From Bradyrhizobium sp. RP6 (GTDB lineage Bacteria; Pseudomonadota; Alphaproteobacteria; Rhizobiales; Xanthobacteraceae), in contig NZ_RQIT01000020.1 in the NCBI RefSeq assembly GCF_003837805.1, positions 62,001 through 126,000 of the forward strand: a DNA stretch of 64,000 nt. Direction: 5' to 3'. Below, piece after piece: positions 19,782 to 29,126 of the stretch. The notes under the pieces were generated by a model. It was not told where the DNA came from, made no database searches, and saw only the letters and a program-made list of their open reading frames with translations. How positions within the stretch are numbered: the first letter of the stretch is position 1; each line of letters begins with the position of its first letter. The position numbers and the translations under genes were made by a program.

Positions 19782-19843
19782 AGTCCGGTTCCCTCAGTCG
19801 TCACGGTGCTGCAAGCGAGCTTATACAAGCGCGGGGGATTCCG

Positions 19844-21652
19844 CTACGCGCGAACCCTGACATAGCTGCCGGGTGCGTCCTCGATCGGTGGGAATGCTTC
19901 GCTGCCGACTGCGCGCGCCGGGACTTCCTCGGGATCGAGCTCGCCCAGCCATTGGCGCCAGTCCGGCCACCACGAGCCTTTGTGCTCCACGGCGCCCTTC
20001 ATCCACTGCGCGACGTTGAGGTCCTTGATGTTGTCGTTGGTCCAGTACTGGTACTTGTTCGAGGCGGGCGGATTGACGACGCCGGCGATGTGGCCGGAGC
20101 CGGACAGGACGTACTTCACCGGGCCGCCGAAGAATTGCGAGCCGTACAGCACCGATTCAGCTGGTGCGATGTGGTCCTCGCGGGTGGCGAGATTGTAGAC
20201 GGGCACCTTCACCTTGGAGAGATCGAGCAGGGTGTTGTCGAGCACCAGCGTGCCGGTGGAGAGCCGGTTCTCCAGATAGCAATTGCGCAAGTAATAGGAA
20301 TGGTTGGCCGCGGTCATCCGCGTCGCGTCAGAATTCCAGTGCAGCAGGTCGAACGCGCTCGGCTGCTGGCCCTTCAGATAGTTGCTGACGACGTAAGACC
20401 AGATCAGGTCGTTGGAGCGCAGCATGTTGAAGGCCATTGCCATCTTCGAGCCTTCGAGCACCCCGGCGGCCCTCATGTCCTGCTCGAGCGCCGAGATCTG
20501 CTCCTCGTCGACGAACACGAGGAGATCGCCCGCATGGGTGAAATCGATCTGGGCGGCGAAGAACGTCGCGGACGACACGCGCTGGCGGCGCTTCTCGGCG
20601 AGCCAGGCCAGCGTGGTCGCGAGCATGGTGCCGCCGACGCAGTAGCCGGCGGTGTGCACCTTCATCTCGCCGGTGACCTTCTCGATCACGTCCATCGCCG
20701 TGAGCGGGCCCTCCTTCATGTAGTCTTCCCAGCTCTTGTTGCCGAGCCGCTTGTCGGGATTGACCCATGAGATCACGAACACGGTGATGCCCTGATCGAC
20801 GCACCACTTGATGTAGGATTTCTCCGGCTTGAGATCGAGGATGTAGAATTTGTTGATCCAGGGCGGCACGATCAGGAGCGGTGTGCGCAGCACCTTCTCC
20901 GTGGTCGGCGAATACTGGATCAGCTGCATCATCTCGTTCTGGTAGATCACCTTGCCAGGCGTCGTTGCCATGTTGACGCCGACGACGAGATTGTCCGGAT
21001 CGGACTGCCGGATCTTCAGCATGCCCTTGCCGGCCGCGATATCCTCCGCCAGCATCTTCAGGCCGCGGGCGAGGTTCTCGCCGCTGCTGGCCACCGTCTC
21101 GCGCAGCACCTCCGGATTGGTCAGCACGAAATTGGACGGCGACAATGCGTTGATGACCTGCTGGACGTAGAACTCCGCCTTGCGGCGGGTCTGCGGATCG
21201 AGCCCTTCGGCATCGCGCACCAGCTCCTGCGCCCATTTGGTCGTGAGCAGATAGAGCTGCATGACGAAGTCGAAGAACTGGTTCGACTTCCATTCCGGAT
21301 CGGCAAAGCGCTTGTCGCGCGGCGAGGGCGCGATCGCGGGCTGGACGTCCTGGCCGGCCATGCGGCGCACCGCCGAGCCCCAGAGGTCGAGATAGTCCTT
21401 GGCGAGCTTGGTCTGGAGATCGGAGGAGCGGGAGGTGTCCGACAGCCAGTATTCGGCGACCGACGTGAAGGTCCTGACGACCTCGGCAAGCTCGGCCGGC
21501 GGGCGATCCTGCACCTCGCCGCTCTCGCGCGGCTTGAGATAAGCGGCGAGCGCCTTGCCGCCGCTCTCCATCGCCCGCGCGACATTCATCGCGAAGGCTT
21601 CCGCGTCGAACTTCGTCCCGGGTTTCGGCGTGTCGGTCGTGGCCATGCTCAT
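19844..21652 (-). CDS. phaC: Class I poly(3-hydroxyalkanoate) synthase
   Basis: Polymerises 3-hydroxyacyl-CoA into PHB-type storage granules. It is 602 residues long. The lipase-like box GYCVGG places the nucleophile at Cys338. The other triad residues are Asp493 in TREDHIAP and His521 in SGSGHIAG. Length and the long N-terminal domain match class I synthases, which work without PhaE or PhaR partners. It is divergent from the lipoprotein gene at 21903. No phaA or phaB gene is adjacent here. Confidence 0.95.
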   Translation of the reverse strand: MSMATTDTPKPGTKFDAEAFAMNVARAMESGGKALAAYLKPRESGEVQDRPPAELAEVVRTFTSVAEYWLSDTSRSSDLQTKLAKDYLDLWGSAVRRMAGQDVQPAIAPSPRDKRFADPEWKSNQFFDFVMQLYLLTTKWAQELVRDAEGLDPQTRRKAEFYVQQVINALSPSNFVLTNPEVLRETVASSGENLARGLKMLAEDIAAGKGMLKIRQSDPDNLVVGVNMATTPGKVIYQNEMMQLIQYSPTTEKVLRTPLLIVPPWINKFYILDLKPEKSYIKWCVDQGITVFVISWVNPDKRLGNKSWEDYMKEGPLTAMDVIEKVTGEMKVHTAGYCVGGTMLATTLAWLAEKRRQRVSSATFFAAQIDFTHAGDLLVFVDEEQISALEQDMRAAGVLEGSKMAMAFNMLRSNDLIWSYVVSNYLKGQQPSAFDLLHWNSDATRMTAANHSYYLRNCYLENRLSTGTLVLDNTLLDLSKVKVPVYNLATREDHIAPAESVLYGSQFFGGPVKYVLSGSGHIAGVVNPPASNKYQYWTNDNIKDLNVAQWMKGAVEHKGSWWPDWRQWLGELDPEEVPARAVGSEAFPPIEDAPGSYVRVRA

Positions 21653-21902
21653 GAGCAGAACAGTAACGATTCATTCCGTATTCGTCACCGCGAAGCTCGC
21701 ATGTTTGACGTTAAACACTCTCGAAGATGTGTTGCACTGCGACAAATTTTCTTGGTTCCGTCACAATCGGGCCGCACCGCTCGTCTTGTTGGGCAAGGGC
21801 TATTTTCTCGCTCGCTCCATTTGGGCAGCAATGGTTTGAGCTTGGGCGCGGTCTTGGGTAAGGTTGCCCGGGGCCGTGCGTTGGGAGTAGGGGATTTCCC
21901 AA

Positions 21903-22178
21903 GTGTTGGCGTTATGGGACCTGCAAAAGACGCGGCCGATCTGTGGCGCGCTGCTGATCACGGCGTTTGCCCTCGGCGGATGCTCGAGCCAGCTCGCGGA
22001 TTTGACGCCGGCGGATGCGCAGTCGCATGTCAGGGAGCCCGGCACCTATCTGCCGGTGCACGACCTGCCGCCGGATCGCGATGAGGCGATCATCCCGCCG
22101 GAGCAGCGCGCCAAGATAGAGGCCGAGCTCGCTGCTGCACGCGAGCGCCAGGCGGTGGCTGCCAAGGACGCCAAATAA
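21903..22178 (+). CDS. Small lipoprotein
   Basis: A 91-residue predicted lipoprotein. The lipobox LGGC with a preceding hydrophobic stretch (GALLITAFALGGC) indicates lipid attachment near Cys27. The mature part is short and charged, ending in an Ala/Glu/Arg/Lys-rich helix (KIEAELAAARERQAVAAKDAK region). The start is a GTG with AGGGGA eight bases upstream. No family is recognised. Confidence 0.7.
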   Translation: MLALWDLQKTRPICGALLITAFALGGCSSQLADLTPADAQSHVREPGTYLPVHDLPPDRDEAIIPPEQRAKIEAELAAARERQAVAAKDAK

Positions 22179-22394
22179 GGCGCTGCAAGGTAATCGCTGG
22201 CGCCTCCGGCTTGCCGTGCTAAAAGATCTCGGTTCAGCCAAGAGTCAGGGCGAACGACTTCAGTCCTGGTCGCCGATGATTGCTCTAAGCATTTGATTTT
22301 GAGCGATTTTCGCGAAGAAATAAGCGCCTTTTGGAATGGGCCCTCGTGGCCTGTCGATTCTATCCCGACCGGTTGCCCGGAGCCCTAGAGAGCC

Positions 22395-23615
22395 ATGGAA
22401 GAATTTTACCGCATCCGCCGCCTGCCGCCCTACGTGTTCGAACAGGTCAACCGGGCCAAGGCGGCCGCGCGGAATGCCGGCGCCGACATCATCGACCTCG
22501 GCATGGGCAATCCGGATCTGCCGGCGCCACCGCACGTGCTGGAGAAGCTGAAGGAGACGCTGGGCAAGCCGCGCACCGACCGCTACTCGGCCTCACGCGG
22601 AATCCCCGGGCTGCGCCGGGCCCAGGCCGCCTATTACGCCCGCCGCTTCGGCGTGAAGCTGAACCCCGACACGCAGGTGGTGGCGACGCTCGGCTCGAAG
22701 GAAGGCTTTGCCAACGTGGCGCAGGCGATCACCGCGCCCGGCGACGTCATCCTTTGTCCGAACCCGAGCTATCCGATTCATGCCTTCGGCTTCTTGATGG
22801 CGGGCGGCGTGATCCGCTCGGTGCCATCCGAGCCGACGCCGCAATTCTTCGAGGCGGCGGAGCGGGCGATCGTGCATTCGATCCCCAAGCCGCTCGCGCT
22901 CGTCGTCTGCTATCCCTCGAACCCGACCGCCTATGTCGCGAGCCTCGATTTCTACAAGGACCTCGTCGCCTTCGCGAAGAAGCACGAGATCCTGATCCTG
23001 TCGGATCTCGCTTATGCCGAGGTCTATTTCGACGAGAACAACCCGCCGCCCTCGGTGCTCCAGGTGCCCGGCGCGATGGATGTCACCGTCGAATTCACCT
23101 CGATGTCGAAGACGTATTCGATGGCCGGCTGGCGCATGGGCTTTGCGGTCGGCAATGAGCGCGTGATCGCGGCGCTCGCCCGCGTCAAATCATACCTCGA
23201 CTACGGCGCCTTCACGCCGGTCCAGGTCGCGGCGACCGCGGCGCTGAACGGTCCGGACGATTGCATCAAGGAGATGCGCGACACCTACCGCAAGCGCCGC
23301 GACGCGCTGGTGGAATCGTTCGGGCGCGCCGGCTGGGAGATCCCGGCGCCGGAGGCCTCGATGTTCGCCTGGGTGCCGCTGCCGGAAGCCTTTCGCAGCG
23401 TCGGCAGCATGCAGTTCGCGACCCTGTTGGTGGAGAAATCGGGCGTTGCGGTCTCGCCAGGCGTCGGCTTCGGCGAGCATGGTGAAGGATATGTCCGCAT
23501 CGCCATGGTGGAAAACGAGCAACGGATCAGGCAGGCCGCGCGCGGCGTGCGCCGCTTCCTTGAAACCGGCATCGAAACGTTGCACAACGTCGTTCCGCTC
23601 GCCAATCGGCGTTGA
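22395..23615 (+). CDS. alaC: Class I aminotransferase, AlaC/LL-DAP type
   Basis: PLP-dependent aminotransferase of 406 residues. The sequence follows E. coli AlaC (glutamate-pyruvate transaminase) in its key blocks: FYRIRRLPPYVFEQV, IIDLGMGNPD, GSKEG, NPSYPIH, and the PLP lysine in SMSKTYSMAGWRMGF near 239. Homologues are often annotated as LL-diaminopimelate aminotransferase, and the two cannot be separated by sight. It lies 29 bases before hom, so it is likely co-transcribed with aspartate-family biosynthesis. Confidence 0.88.
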   Translation: MEEFYRIRRLPPYVFEQVNRAKAAARNAGADIIDLGMGNPDLPAPPHVLEKLKETLGKPRTDRYSASRGIPGLRRAQAAYYARRFGVKLNPDTQVVATLGSKEGFANVAQAITAPGDVILCPNPSYPIHAFGFLMAGGVIRSVPSEPTPQFFEAAERAIVHSIPKPLALVVCYPSNPTAYVASLDFYKDLVAFAKKHEILILSDLAYAEVYFDENNPPPSVLQVPGAMDVTVEFTSMSKTYSMAGWRMGFAVGNERVIAALARVKSYLDYGAFTPVQVAATAALNGPDDCIKEMRDTYRKRRDALVESFGRAGWEIPAPEASMFAWVPLPEAFRSVGSMQFATLLVEKSGVAVSPGVGFGEHGEGYVRIAMVENEQRIRQAARGVRRFLETGIETLHNVVPLANRR

Positions 23616-23644
23616 GTTCTCTTCGGCAGGTTTTCTAAGACATC

Positions 23645-24961
23645 ATGGTTGCACCCCTGAAAGTGGGCATAGCGGGGCTCGGCACCGTGGGCGCCGACGT
23701 TATCCGTTTGATCGAAACGCAGGCGCGCGTGCTCGCGGGCCGCAGCGGCCGCGGCATTCGCGTCGTCGCCGTCACTGCGCGCTCGAAGACGAAGAAGCGC
23801 GGCATCGACCTGCGCGGCGTCGAATGGGCCAGGGATCCGATGGCGCTGGCCACCCATCCCGACGTTGACTGTTTCGTCGAGTTGATAGGCGGCGCCGGCG
23901 ATCCGGCGCTGTCGGCGGTGGAAGCCGCGCTGAGCGCCGGCAAGTCGGTGGTCACCGCCAACAAGGCGTTGCTGGCAAGGCACGGCCTCAAGCTCGCCAA
24001 GGCGGCTGAAAAGCACGGCGGCGCGCTGAATTTCGAGGCAGCGGTCGGCGCGGCGATTCCTGTCATCAAGACGTTACGCGAGGGGCTCGCCGGAACCGGC
24101 ATCAATCGCGTCTACGGCATCCTCAACGGTACCTGCAACTACATCCTGACCCGGATGGAGCAGGAGGGCTTGTCTTTCGCCGAATGCCTCAAGGATGCGC
24201 AGCGGCTCGGCTATGCCGAGGCCGATCCGTCCTTCGACGTCGACGGCCACGACACCGCACAGAAGCTTGCCATTCTCGCCAGCCTCGCCTTCGGCACGAA
24301 AGTTGCTCAAAGCGCCGTGTATGTCGAAGGCATCTCATCCATCGCGCCGGAAGATCTGCGGGCGGCCGCCGATCTCGGCTACCGCGTCAAGCTGCTCGGC
24401 GTTGCGGTCCGCACCGCCAAGGGCATCGAGCAGCGCGTGCATCCGACCATGGTGCCGAAATCATCCTCGATCGCACAGGTGATGGGCGTCACCAATGCGG
24501 TCACGATCGACGGCGACGGCATTCCGCCCATCACGCTGGTCGGCCCCGGCGCCGGGGGCGCAGCCACTGCGTCCGCCGTGGTCGCCGACATCGCTGACGT
24601 TGCGCGCGGCATCCGCGCCAATCCGTTCGGCCGGCCGATCTCGCAGCTCCGCGACACCAAGAAGGCGCCGATGGAGCGGCACGAGGGCGGCTACTACATC
24701 CGCCTTCTGGCGCGTGACTTCCCCGGTACTGCGGCCGCGATCGCGACGCGACTGGCCGAGCAGAAGATTTCGATCGAGTCGATCGTGCAGCGTCATCTCA
24801 ATGGAGGCGCTGCGCCGGTCGACGGAAAGGCGGTCCCCGTGCCCGTAATCCTGATCACATATGCCACGCATGAGGACGCCGTGCGCCGCGCGCTCGCCGC
24901 CGTGCAGAAGGACAAGGTGATCAGCGGACGGCCGCAGGTGATCCGGATCGAGAAGAACTGA
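23645..24961 (+). CDS. hom: Homoserine dehydrogenase
   Basis: NAD(P)H-dependent reduction of aspartate semialdehyde to homoserine, on the path to threonine, methionine and isoleucine. It is 438 residues long. The Rossmann motif GLGTVGADV is near 10-18, the substrate region GILNGTCNYILT near 158-169 and the catalytic block YAEADPSFDVDGHDTAQKL near 190-208. A C-terminal ACT domain (about 350-432) suggests feedback control by threonine, as in other monofunctional enzymes. The gene sits between the aminotransferase and glpX. Confidence 0.95.
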   Translation: MVAPLKVGIAGLGTVGADVIRLIETQARVLAGRSGRGIRVVAVTARSKTKKRGIDLRGVEWARDPMALATHPDVDCFVELIGGAGDPALSAVEAALSAGKSVVTANKALLARHGLKLAKAAEKHGGALNFEAAVGAAIPVIKTLREGLAGTGINRVYGILNGTCNYILTRMEQEGLSFAECLKDAQRLGYAEADPSFDVDGHDTAQKLAILASLAFGTKVAQSAVYVEGISSIAPEDLRAAADLGYRVKLLGVAVRTAKGIEQRVHPTMVPKSSSIAQVMGVTNAVTIDGDGIPPITLVGPGAGGAATASAVVADIADVARGIRANPFGRPISQLRDTKKAPMERHEGGYYIRLLARDFPGTAAAIATRLAEQKISIESIVQRHLNGGAAPVDGKAVPVPVILITYATHEDAVRRALAAVQKDKVISGRPQVIRIEKN

Positions 24962-25046
24962 GGCGGTTCGTTCGAACGAACCGTGGGCGTTACGAGTTAA
25001 AGCGGACGGAGATTTCCGTCCCAAACTGTTTCGAAGGAGTTAGCCG

Positions 25047-26048
25047 ATGTCGACCCATATTTCAGTCCCGCCGCAAGCGCTGCTCGAGCGCATCCTCACG
25101 CTGGAGATCGTGCGCGTGACGGAGCGGGCGGCGGTGTCGTCGGCGCGCTTGCGCGGGCACGGTAACGAGAAGGCGGCCGATCAGGCCGCGGTGGATGCCA
25201 TGCGCCGCGAGCTCAACAAGCTCCCGATCGAGGGTACCATCGTGATCGGCGAGGGCGAGCGCGACGAGGCGCCGATGCTCTTCATCGGCGAGAAAGTCGG
25301 CCTGAACGCAGGCCCGCAGGTCGACATCGCGGTCGATCCGCTCGAAGGCACCACACTGTGCGCCAAGAACATGCCGGGCTCGATTGCCACGATGGCGATG
25401 GCCGACGGCGGCACGCTGCTGCACGCCCCCGACGTCTACATGCAGAAGCTCGCGATCGGCCCCGGTTACGACAAGGGCGTCGTCGATCTCGATGCAACGC
25501 CGGCCGACAATGTCCGCCGCCTCGCCAAGGCCAAGGGTGTCCAGCCGGATGGTATCACCGTTCTGGTGCTCGATCGTCCGCGCCATGCCAGCATCATCGA
25601 GAGCGTGCGCTCGACCGGCGCCGCGGTGCGCCTGATCACCGACGGCGACGTCGCCGGCGTGATCCACTGCGCTGACCCTGATAACACCGGCGTCGACATG
25701 TATCTCGGCACGGGCGGTGCGCCGGAAGGCGTGCTCGCGGCCGTGGCGCTGCGCTGCATCGGCGGCCAGATGCAGTGCCGTCTCATCCTCGATTCCGACG
25801 AGAAGCGCGAGCGCGCCGCCAAGATGGGCGTCGACGATCCCAAGATGATCTACGGCATCGAGGACATGGCGCGCGGCGATTGCCTGTTCGCGGCCACCGG
25901 CGTCACCACGGGCTCGCTGCTCTCGGGCGTCAAGTTCCGCAAGGACGGCGTGATCGAGACCGAGACGGTGGTGATGCGCTCCGTCACCGGCACCGTGCGC
26001 TACATCAAGGCCGAGCACCGTGAGCTGGCCAAGTTCCATCTGGACTGA
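25047..26048 (+). CDS. glpX: Class II fructose-1,6-bisphosphatase
   Basis: Dephosphorylates fructose 1,6-bisphosphate in gluconeogenesis and, where present, the Calvin cycle. It is 333 residues long, the usual GlpX length. Family motifs seen are GHGNEKAADQAAVDAMR, VIGEGERDEAPML, VDIAVDPLEGTT and the C-terminal RSVTGTVRYI. A GAAGGAG ribosome site precedes the ATG. It follows hom by 85 bases. Confidence 0.94.
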   Translation: MSTHISVPPQALLERILTLEIVRVTERAAVSSARLRGHGNEKAADQAAVDAMRRELNKLPIEGTIVIGEGERDEAPMLFIGEKVGLNAGPQVDIAVDPLEGTTLCAKNMPGSIATMAMADGGTLLHAPDVYMQKLAIGPGYDKGVVDLDATPADNVRRLAKAKGVQPDGITVLVLDRPRHASIIESVRSTGAAVRLITDGDVAGVIHCADPDNTGVDMYLGTGGAPEGVLAAVALRCIGGQMQCRLILDSDEKRERAAKMGVDDPKMIYGIEDMARGDCLFAATGVTTGSLLSGVKFRKDGVIETETVVMRSVTGTVRYIKAEHRELAKFHLD

Positions 26049-26068
26049 TCCAGGCAACCCCAACTGCC

Positions 26069-26184
26069 GTCATTCCGGGGCGACGGGATCGCGCGAAACG
26101 CGCGGCCCGGAGAGCGCGGAATCCATAACCACGATCGGGAGTATGGATTCCGGGCCTGCGCCTTACGGCGCATCCCGGAATGAC
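26069..26184. repeat. Dispersed inverted-repeat element
   Basis: The ends GTCATTCCGGG and CCCGGAATGAC are exact inverted copies. The interior contains further small palindromes (GCGCGAAACGCGC, ATGGATTCCGGG). A related sequence lies at 43529-43614. Typical of short non-coding dispersed repeats in this group. Confidence 0.6.
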
Positions 26185-26214
26185 CAAGAACAAGTAATAT
26201 AGAGGAAAGCGCAC

Positions 26215-26934
26215 ATGTCCGATCTCTCCACTGTCAAAGCCCTGGTCTTCGACGTGTTCGGCACCGTGGTCGACTGGCGCACCAGCCTGATCGCCGACTT
26301 CATGTGGTGGAGCAAGCAGCGCGGCATCAGCGCCGACTGGACCGCGCTGGTCGATGGCTGGCGCGGCATGTACATGGCCTCGATGGACGACGTGCGCCAG
26401 CATCCCGAGCGCGGCTACGTCATGCTGGACGATCTGCATCGCCGTTCGCTGGAGAAGCTGGTCGAGAAGTTCGCGCTTCCGGGCCTCACCGACGCGGATC
26501 TCGATTACCTCACCAAGGGCTGGCATCGCCTGCATGCCTGGCCCGACAGTGTTGCGGGTCTGACGCGGCTCAAGACGAAATTCGTGATCGCGCCACTCTC
26601 GAACGGCAATGTCGCGCTGCTCACCAACATGGCGAAGTTCGCCGGGCTGCCGTGGGACCTCATCCTGTCGGCGGAGCTGTTCGAGCACTACAAGCCCGAT
26701 CCGGAAACCTATCTCGGCGCTGCGCGCCTACTTTGCCTCAAGCCGGAGGAAGTGATGATGGTCGCCGCCCACAACGGCGATCTCGCCGCCGCGCAGAAGA
26801 ACGGATTGAGGACCGCGTTCGTGGCGCGGCCGACCGAATATGGGCCGTTGCAGAAGGTCGACTTCGAGGCGACCGGCAACTGGGACATCGTCGCGAAGGA
26901 TTTTGGCGGGATCGCCGACAGGCTGGGGTGCTAG
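26215..26934 (+). CDS. Haloacid dehalogenase type II (HAD superfamily)
   Basis: HAD-superfamily hydrolase of 239 residues resembling L-2-haloacid dehalogenases. The nucleophile aspartate is in FDVFGTVVDW (Asp13), motif II is in LSNGN and the conserved lysine in FEHYKPDPETY near 160. Motif III reads AAHNGDLAAA. GAGGAAA precedes the ATG. Whether it truly dehalogenates is unproven, since many members have other acyl or phosphate substrates. Confidence 0.85.
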   Translation: MSDLSTVKALVFDVFGTVVDWRTSLIADFMWWSKQRGISADWTALVDGWRGMYMASMDDVRQHPERGYVMLDDLHRRSLEKLVEKFALPGLTDADLDYLTKGWHRLHAWPDSVAGLTRLKTKFVIAPLSNGNVALLTNMAKFAGLPWDLILSAELFEHYKPDPETYLGAARLLCLKPEEVMMVAAHNGDLAAAQKNGLRTAFVARPTEYGPLQKVDFEATGNWDIVAKDFGGIADRLGC

Positions 26935-26996
26935 GCAGCGCTTCGTCACGATGCGCTGTGGCCCGGGCGGCGAGGCGACTGAAAGCCTGGAAGACC

Positions 26997-27410
26997 ATGA
27001 GCAAGCCGGTCCCCGAGCGGTATCGACACCTCCGGACATTTGCATTCGGGGACAATTCGGCGCTGGCGGACCAATTGGTCGAACTCGTCGTCAAGGGCAT
27101 CAAGACCGCGACATGCAGTACCGAAGACGAGCCGAGCACCTCCACACCCGGTGAGCGCTGGGTGGTGCTCGACGGGCGAGCGGAGCCGCGCTGCGTCATC
27201 GAAACCATCGACGTGACATATCGGCGCTTCAACGAGGTCGACGCAGCCTTTGCGCATGAGGAGGGAGAAGGTGACCGGAGCCTGGCCTTTTGGCGCCGCG
27301 CCCATCAAGACTATTTCGGCCGGCTCGGACGATACAGCGACGACATGATGCTGATGTGCGAGCGCTTTCGCCTGGTCGAGGTCCTCTGCGATGACCAGCT
27401 GGATCGGTAG
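26997..27410 (+). CDS. ASCH domain protein
   Basis: A 137-residue protein with the ASCH fold, a PUA-like beta barrel thought to bind RNA or nucleotides. Supporting segments are FAFGDNSALADQLVELVVKGIKTATCST, PGERWVVLDGRAEPRCVIET and the C-terminal FRLVEVL strand. The start ATG at 26997 was chosen because conservation-like sequence begins there. It overlaps the following DUF4269 gene by 20 bases, implying coupled translation. Confidence 0.75.
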   Translation: MSKPVPERYRHLRTFAFGDNSALADQLVELVVKGIKTATCSTEDEPSTSTPGERWVVLDGRAEPRCVIETIDVTYRRFNEVDAAFAHEEGEGDRSLAFWRRAHQDYFGRLGRYSDDMMLMCERFRLVEVLCDDQLDR

Positions 27411-27954
27411 CTACGAAGCTGCGATCGGCAGTTCGGAATTGCTCGGGGAGCTGAGTGGATTCGATCCGCGTGTGGTTGGGACGCTGCCCTTGGGAATTTC
27501 GACGCCGACAAGCGACATCGATGTCGTGTGTCAGGTACGCGACGCGGCCGCTTTCGCGGAGCTCGTGTGGCGACGGTACGGCGCCTGTGACGGATTTGCT
27601 CTCTACCAGTGGCGCTCCAGCCGGCGGCCGGTGGTTGCCCGCTTCGAATGGGGCGGCTGGCCCTTCGAGCTGTTCGGAGATCCGAGACCGGTCGATCAGC
27701 AGGAGGGATGGCAGCACTTCGAGATCGAGCGGAGATTGCTGGCTCTCGACGATGGACGCCTGCGGAAGGCGGTGGTGGGGCACAGGGGGCGCGGAATGAA
27801 AACGGAGCCTGCGTTTGCTGCCGTGCTCGGCATAGCAGGAAATCCCTATTCTGGATTGCTTGCATTGGGCCGTGAGAGTGACGCCCAGCTGCGATCGCGC
27901 CTCGACCGCTTACAAAAACCGTTTCGCCCAGCGAGGGGGCGGTCCGGACGGTGA
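27391..27954 (+). CDS. DUF4269 family, nucleotidyltransferase-like
   Basis: A 187-residue protein that looks like the DUF4269 family. The block GTLPLGISTPTSDIDVVCQV resembles the GS/DxD metal-binding hairpin of minimal nucleotidyltransferases, with the acidic pair in SDIDV near 49-53. Function unknown. The start lies inside the end of the ASCH gene, so the two form a coupled pair, compatible with an RNA- or nucleotide-related task. This is inference only. Confidence 0.65.
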   Translation: MTSWIGSYEAAIGSSELLGELSGFDPRVVGTLPLGISTPTSDIDVVCQVRDAAAFAELVWRRYGACDGFALYQWRSSRRPVVARFEWGGWPFELFGDPRPVDQQEGWQHFEIERRLLALDDGRLRKAVVGHRGRGMKTEPAFAAVLGIAGNPYSGLLALGRESDAQLRSRLDRLQKPFRPARGRSGR

Positions 27955-27968
27955 GCGCCGTCCGGACC
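27941..27968. terminator. Hairpin between convergent genes
   Basis: The 11-bp perfect stem GGTCCGGACGG / CCGTCCGGACC with loop TGAGCG spans the stop of the DUF4269 gene and lies just before the stop of the opposing MBL gene. There is no clear T-run, so it is a structural barrier or weak terminator. Confidence 0.5.
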
Positions 27969-27982
27969 TGATCTGACGAGAG

Positions 27983-28954
27983 TTACAACATCATCTTCAT
28001 CGGCTCGGGATAGTAGTGGAAGCCTTCGCCCGCCTTGGCGACGTGGCCATAGCCCGGCCAGGCGAAGTGATAGGACATCACCGGGGTCTTGTTGGCTGCC
28101 AGCATGGTCAGCAGCTTGACGCGCGATTCGGCTGCCTGCTTGGGATCGGTGTCGTATGAGAATTCCATCCGCGGCCGCTCCAGCAGCAGCACCGAATGGT
28201 GCGAGAGGTCGCCGAGGAAGGCGAAGGATTTCCCCGCCGAGGTGACCATGAAGATGGTGTGGCCGACGGTGTGGCCGGGCGCCGCGATCGCCTGCACGCC
28301 GGGCAGGAATTCCTGGCCGTCCTTGAAGAACACGATGCGGTCGCGCACCGGCAGCAGGTTCTTGCGGGCGTGAACGACGAAGTCCTTGGCCGCGCTGCCG
28401 AGCTTGCCCTCGTCCGTCCAGAAGTCGAAATCGCTCTGGGCAATGTAGATCTGAGCGTTCGGAAACAGCGGCTTGCCGCCTTCGTCGACGATACCGCCGA
28501 TATGGTCGATATGGGCATGCGAGCACACGACGGCGTCGATGTCGCCCGGCTTGATGCCGGCCTCGGTCATGCTCTTCTGCTGCCGGCCGGTGCTGGCGCC
28601 GAACATCTTCGATGAGCCCATGCCGGTATCGAACAGGATGAGCTTGTCGCCGGTGTTCACGATCGGCGAATTCTGCTCCAGTACGACATTGTCCGGCGAC
28701 AGGAAGTTGTCGGCGAGCATCTTCTTGACCTCTTCCTTGGGAACGCCGGTGAAGGTCCCCGAGGGATCGCCGAGCGGCAGCGGCCCGTCGGAGACGACCG
28801 TGACCTCGGCGTCGCCAAGAACGAAGCGGTGCCAGTAGGGCGTCTGTGTGCCGAGCTTGGGAGCCCGCGCCAGCGCGCTGCTGCCGAGCATGGCGCTGGC
28901 ACCGAGGCCCGCCCCGAGCGCGAGCAGGGACCGACGAGAGACATCGATTGTCAT
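27983..28954 (-). CDS. Exported MBL-fold metallo-hydrolase (second copy)
   Basis: Metallo-beta-lactamase-fold hydrolase of 323 residues with a twin-arginine-like leader (SRRSLLALGAGLGASAMLG). The metal motif HAHIDH lies near 150-155, with GHTVGH and the later aspartate in LGDLSHH as further ligands. It shares its general plan with the hydrolase at 14084-15085 but differs in most positions. The substrate is unknown. It is convergent with the DUF4269 gene. Confidence 0.85.
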   Translation of the reverse strand: MTIDVSRRSLLALGAGLGASAMLGSSALARAPKLGTQTPYWHRFVLGDAEVTVVSDGPLPLGDPSGTFTGVPKEEVKKMLADNFLSPDNVVLEQNSPIVNTGDKLILFDTGMGSSKMFGASTGRQQKSMTEAGIKPGDIDAVVCSHAHIDHIGGIVDEGGKPLFPNAQIYIAQSDFDFWTDEGKLGSAAKDFVVHARKNLLPVRDRIVFFKDGQEFLPGVQAIAAPGHTVGHTIFMVTSAGKSFAFLGDLSHHSVLLLERPRMEFSYDTDPKQAAESRVKLLTMLAANKTPVMSYHFAWPGYGHVAKAGEGFHYYPEPMKMML

Positions 28955-29126
28955 GCGTTTCCTCCGCTTTTGTCTTTTGTATTACGTATCTTGCGCAATT
29001 GTTCGCGCGTTGCGACCGGCCTGATCAGCCATGCGGCCGGAGGTCGGCAGAAGCCATGCTGCGCCGGTTACGACAAGCTAGCAAGTAGAATTGGTCCGCG
29101 GATGCATGTGACCGCCGAATTGCGCG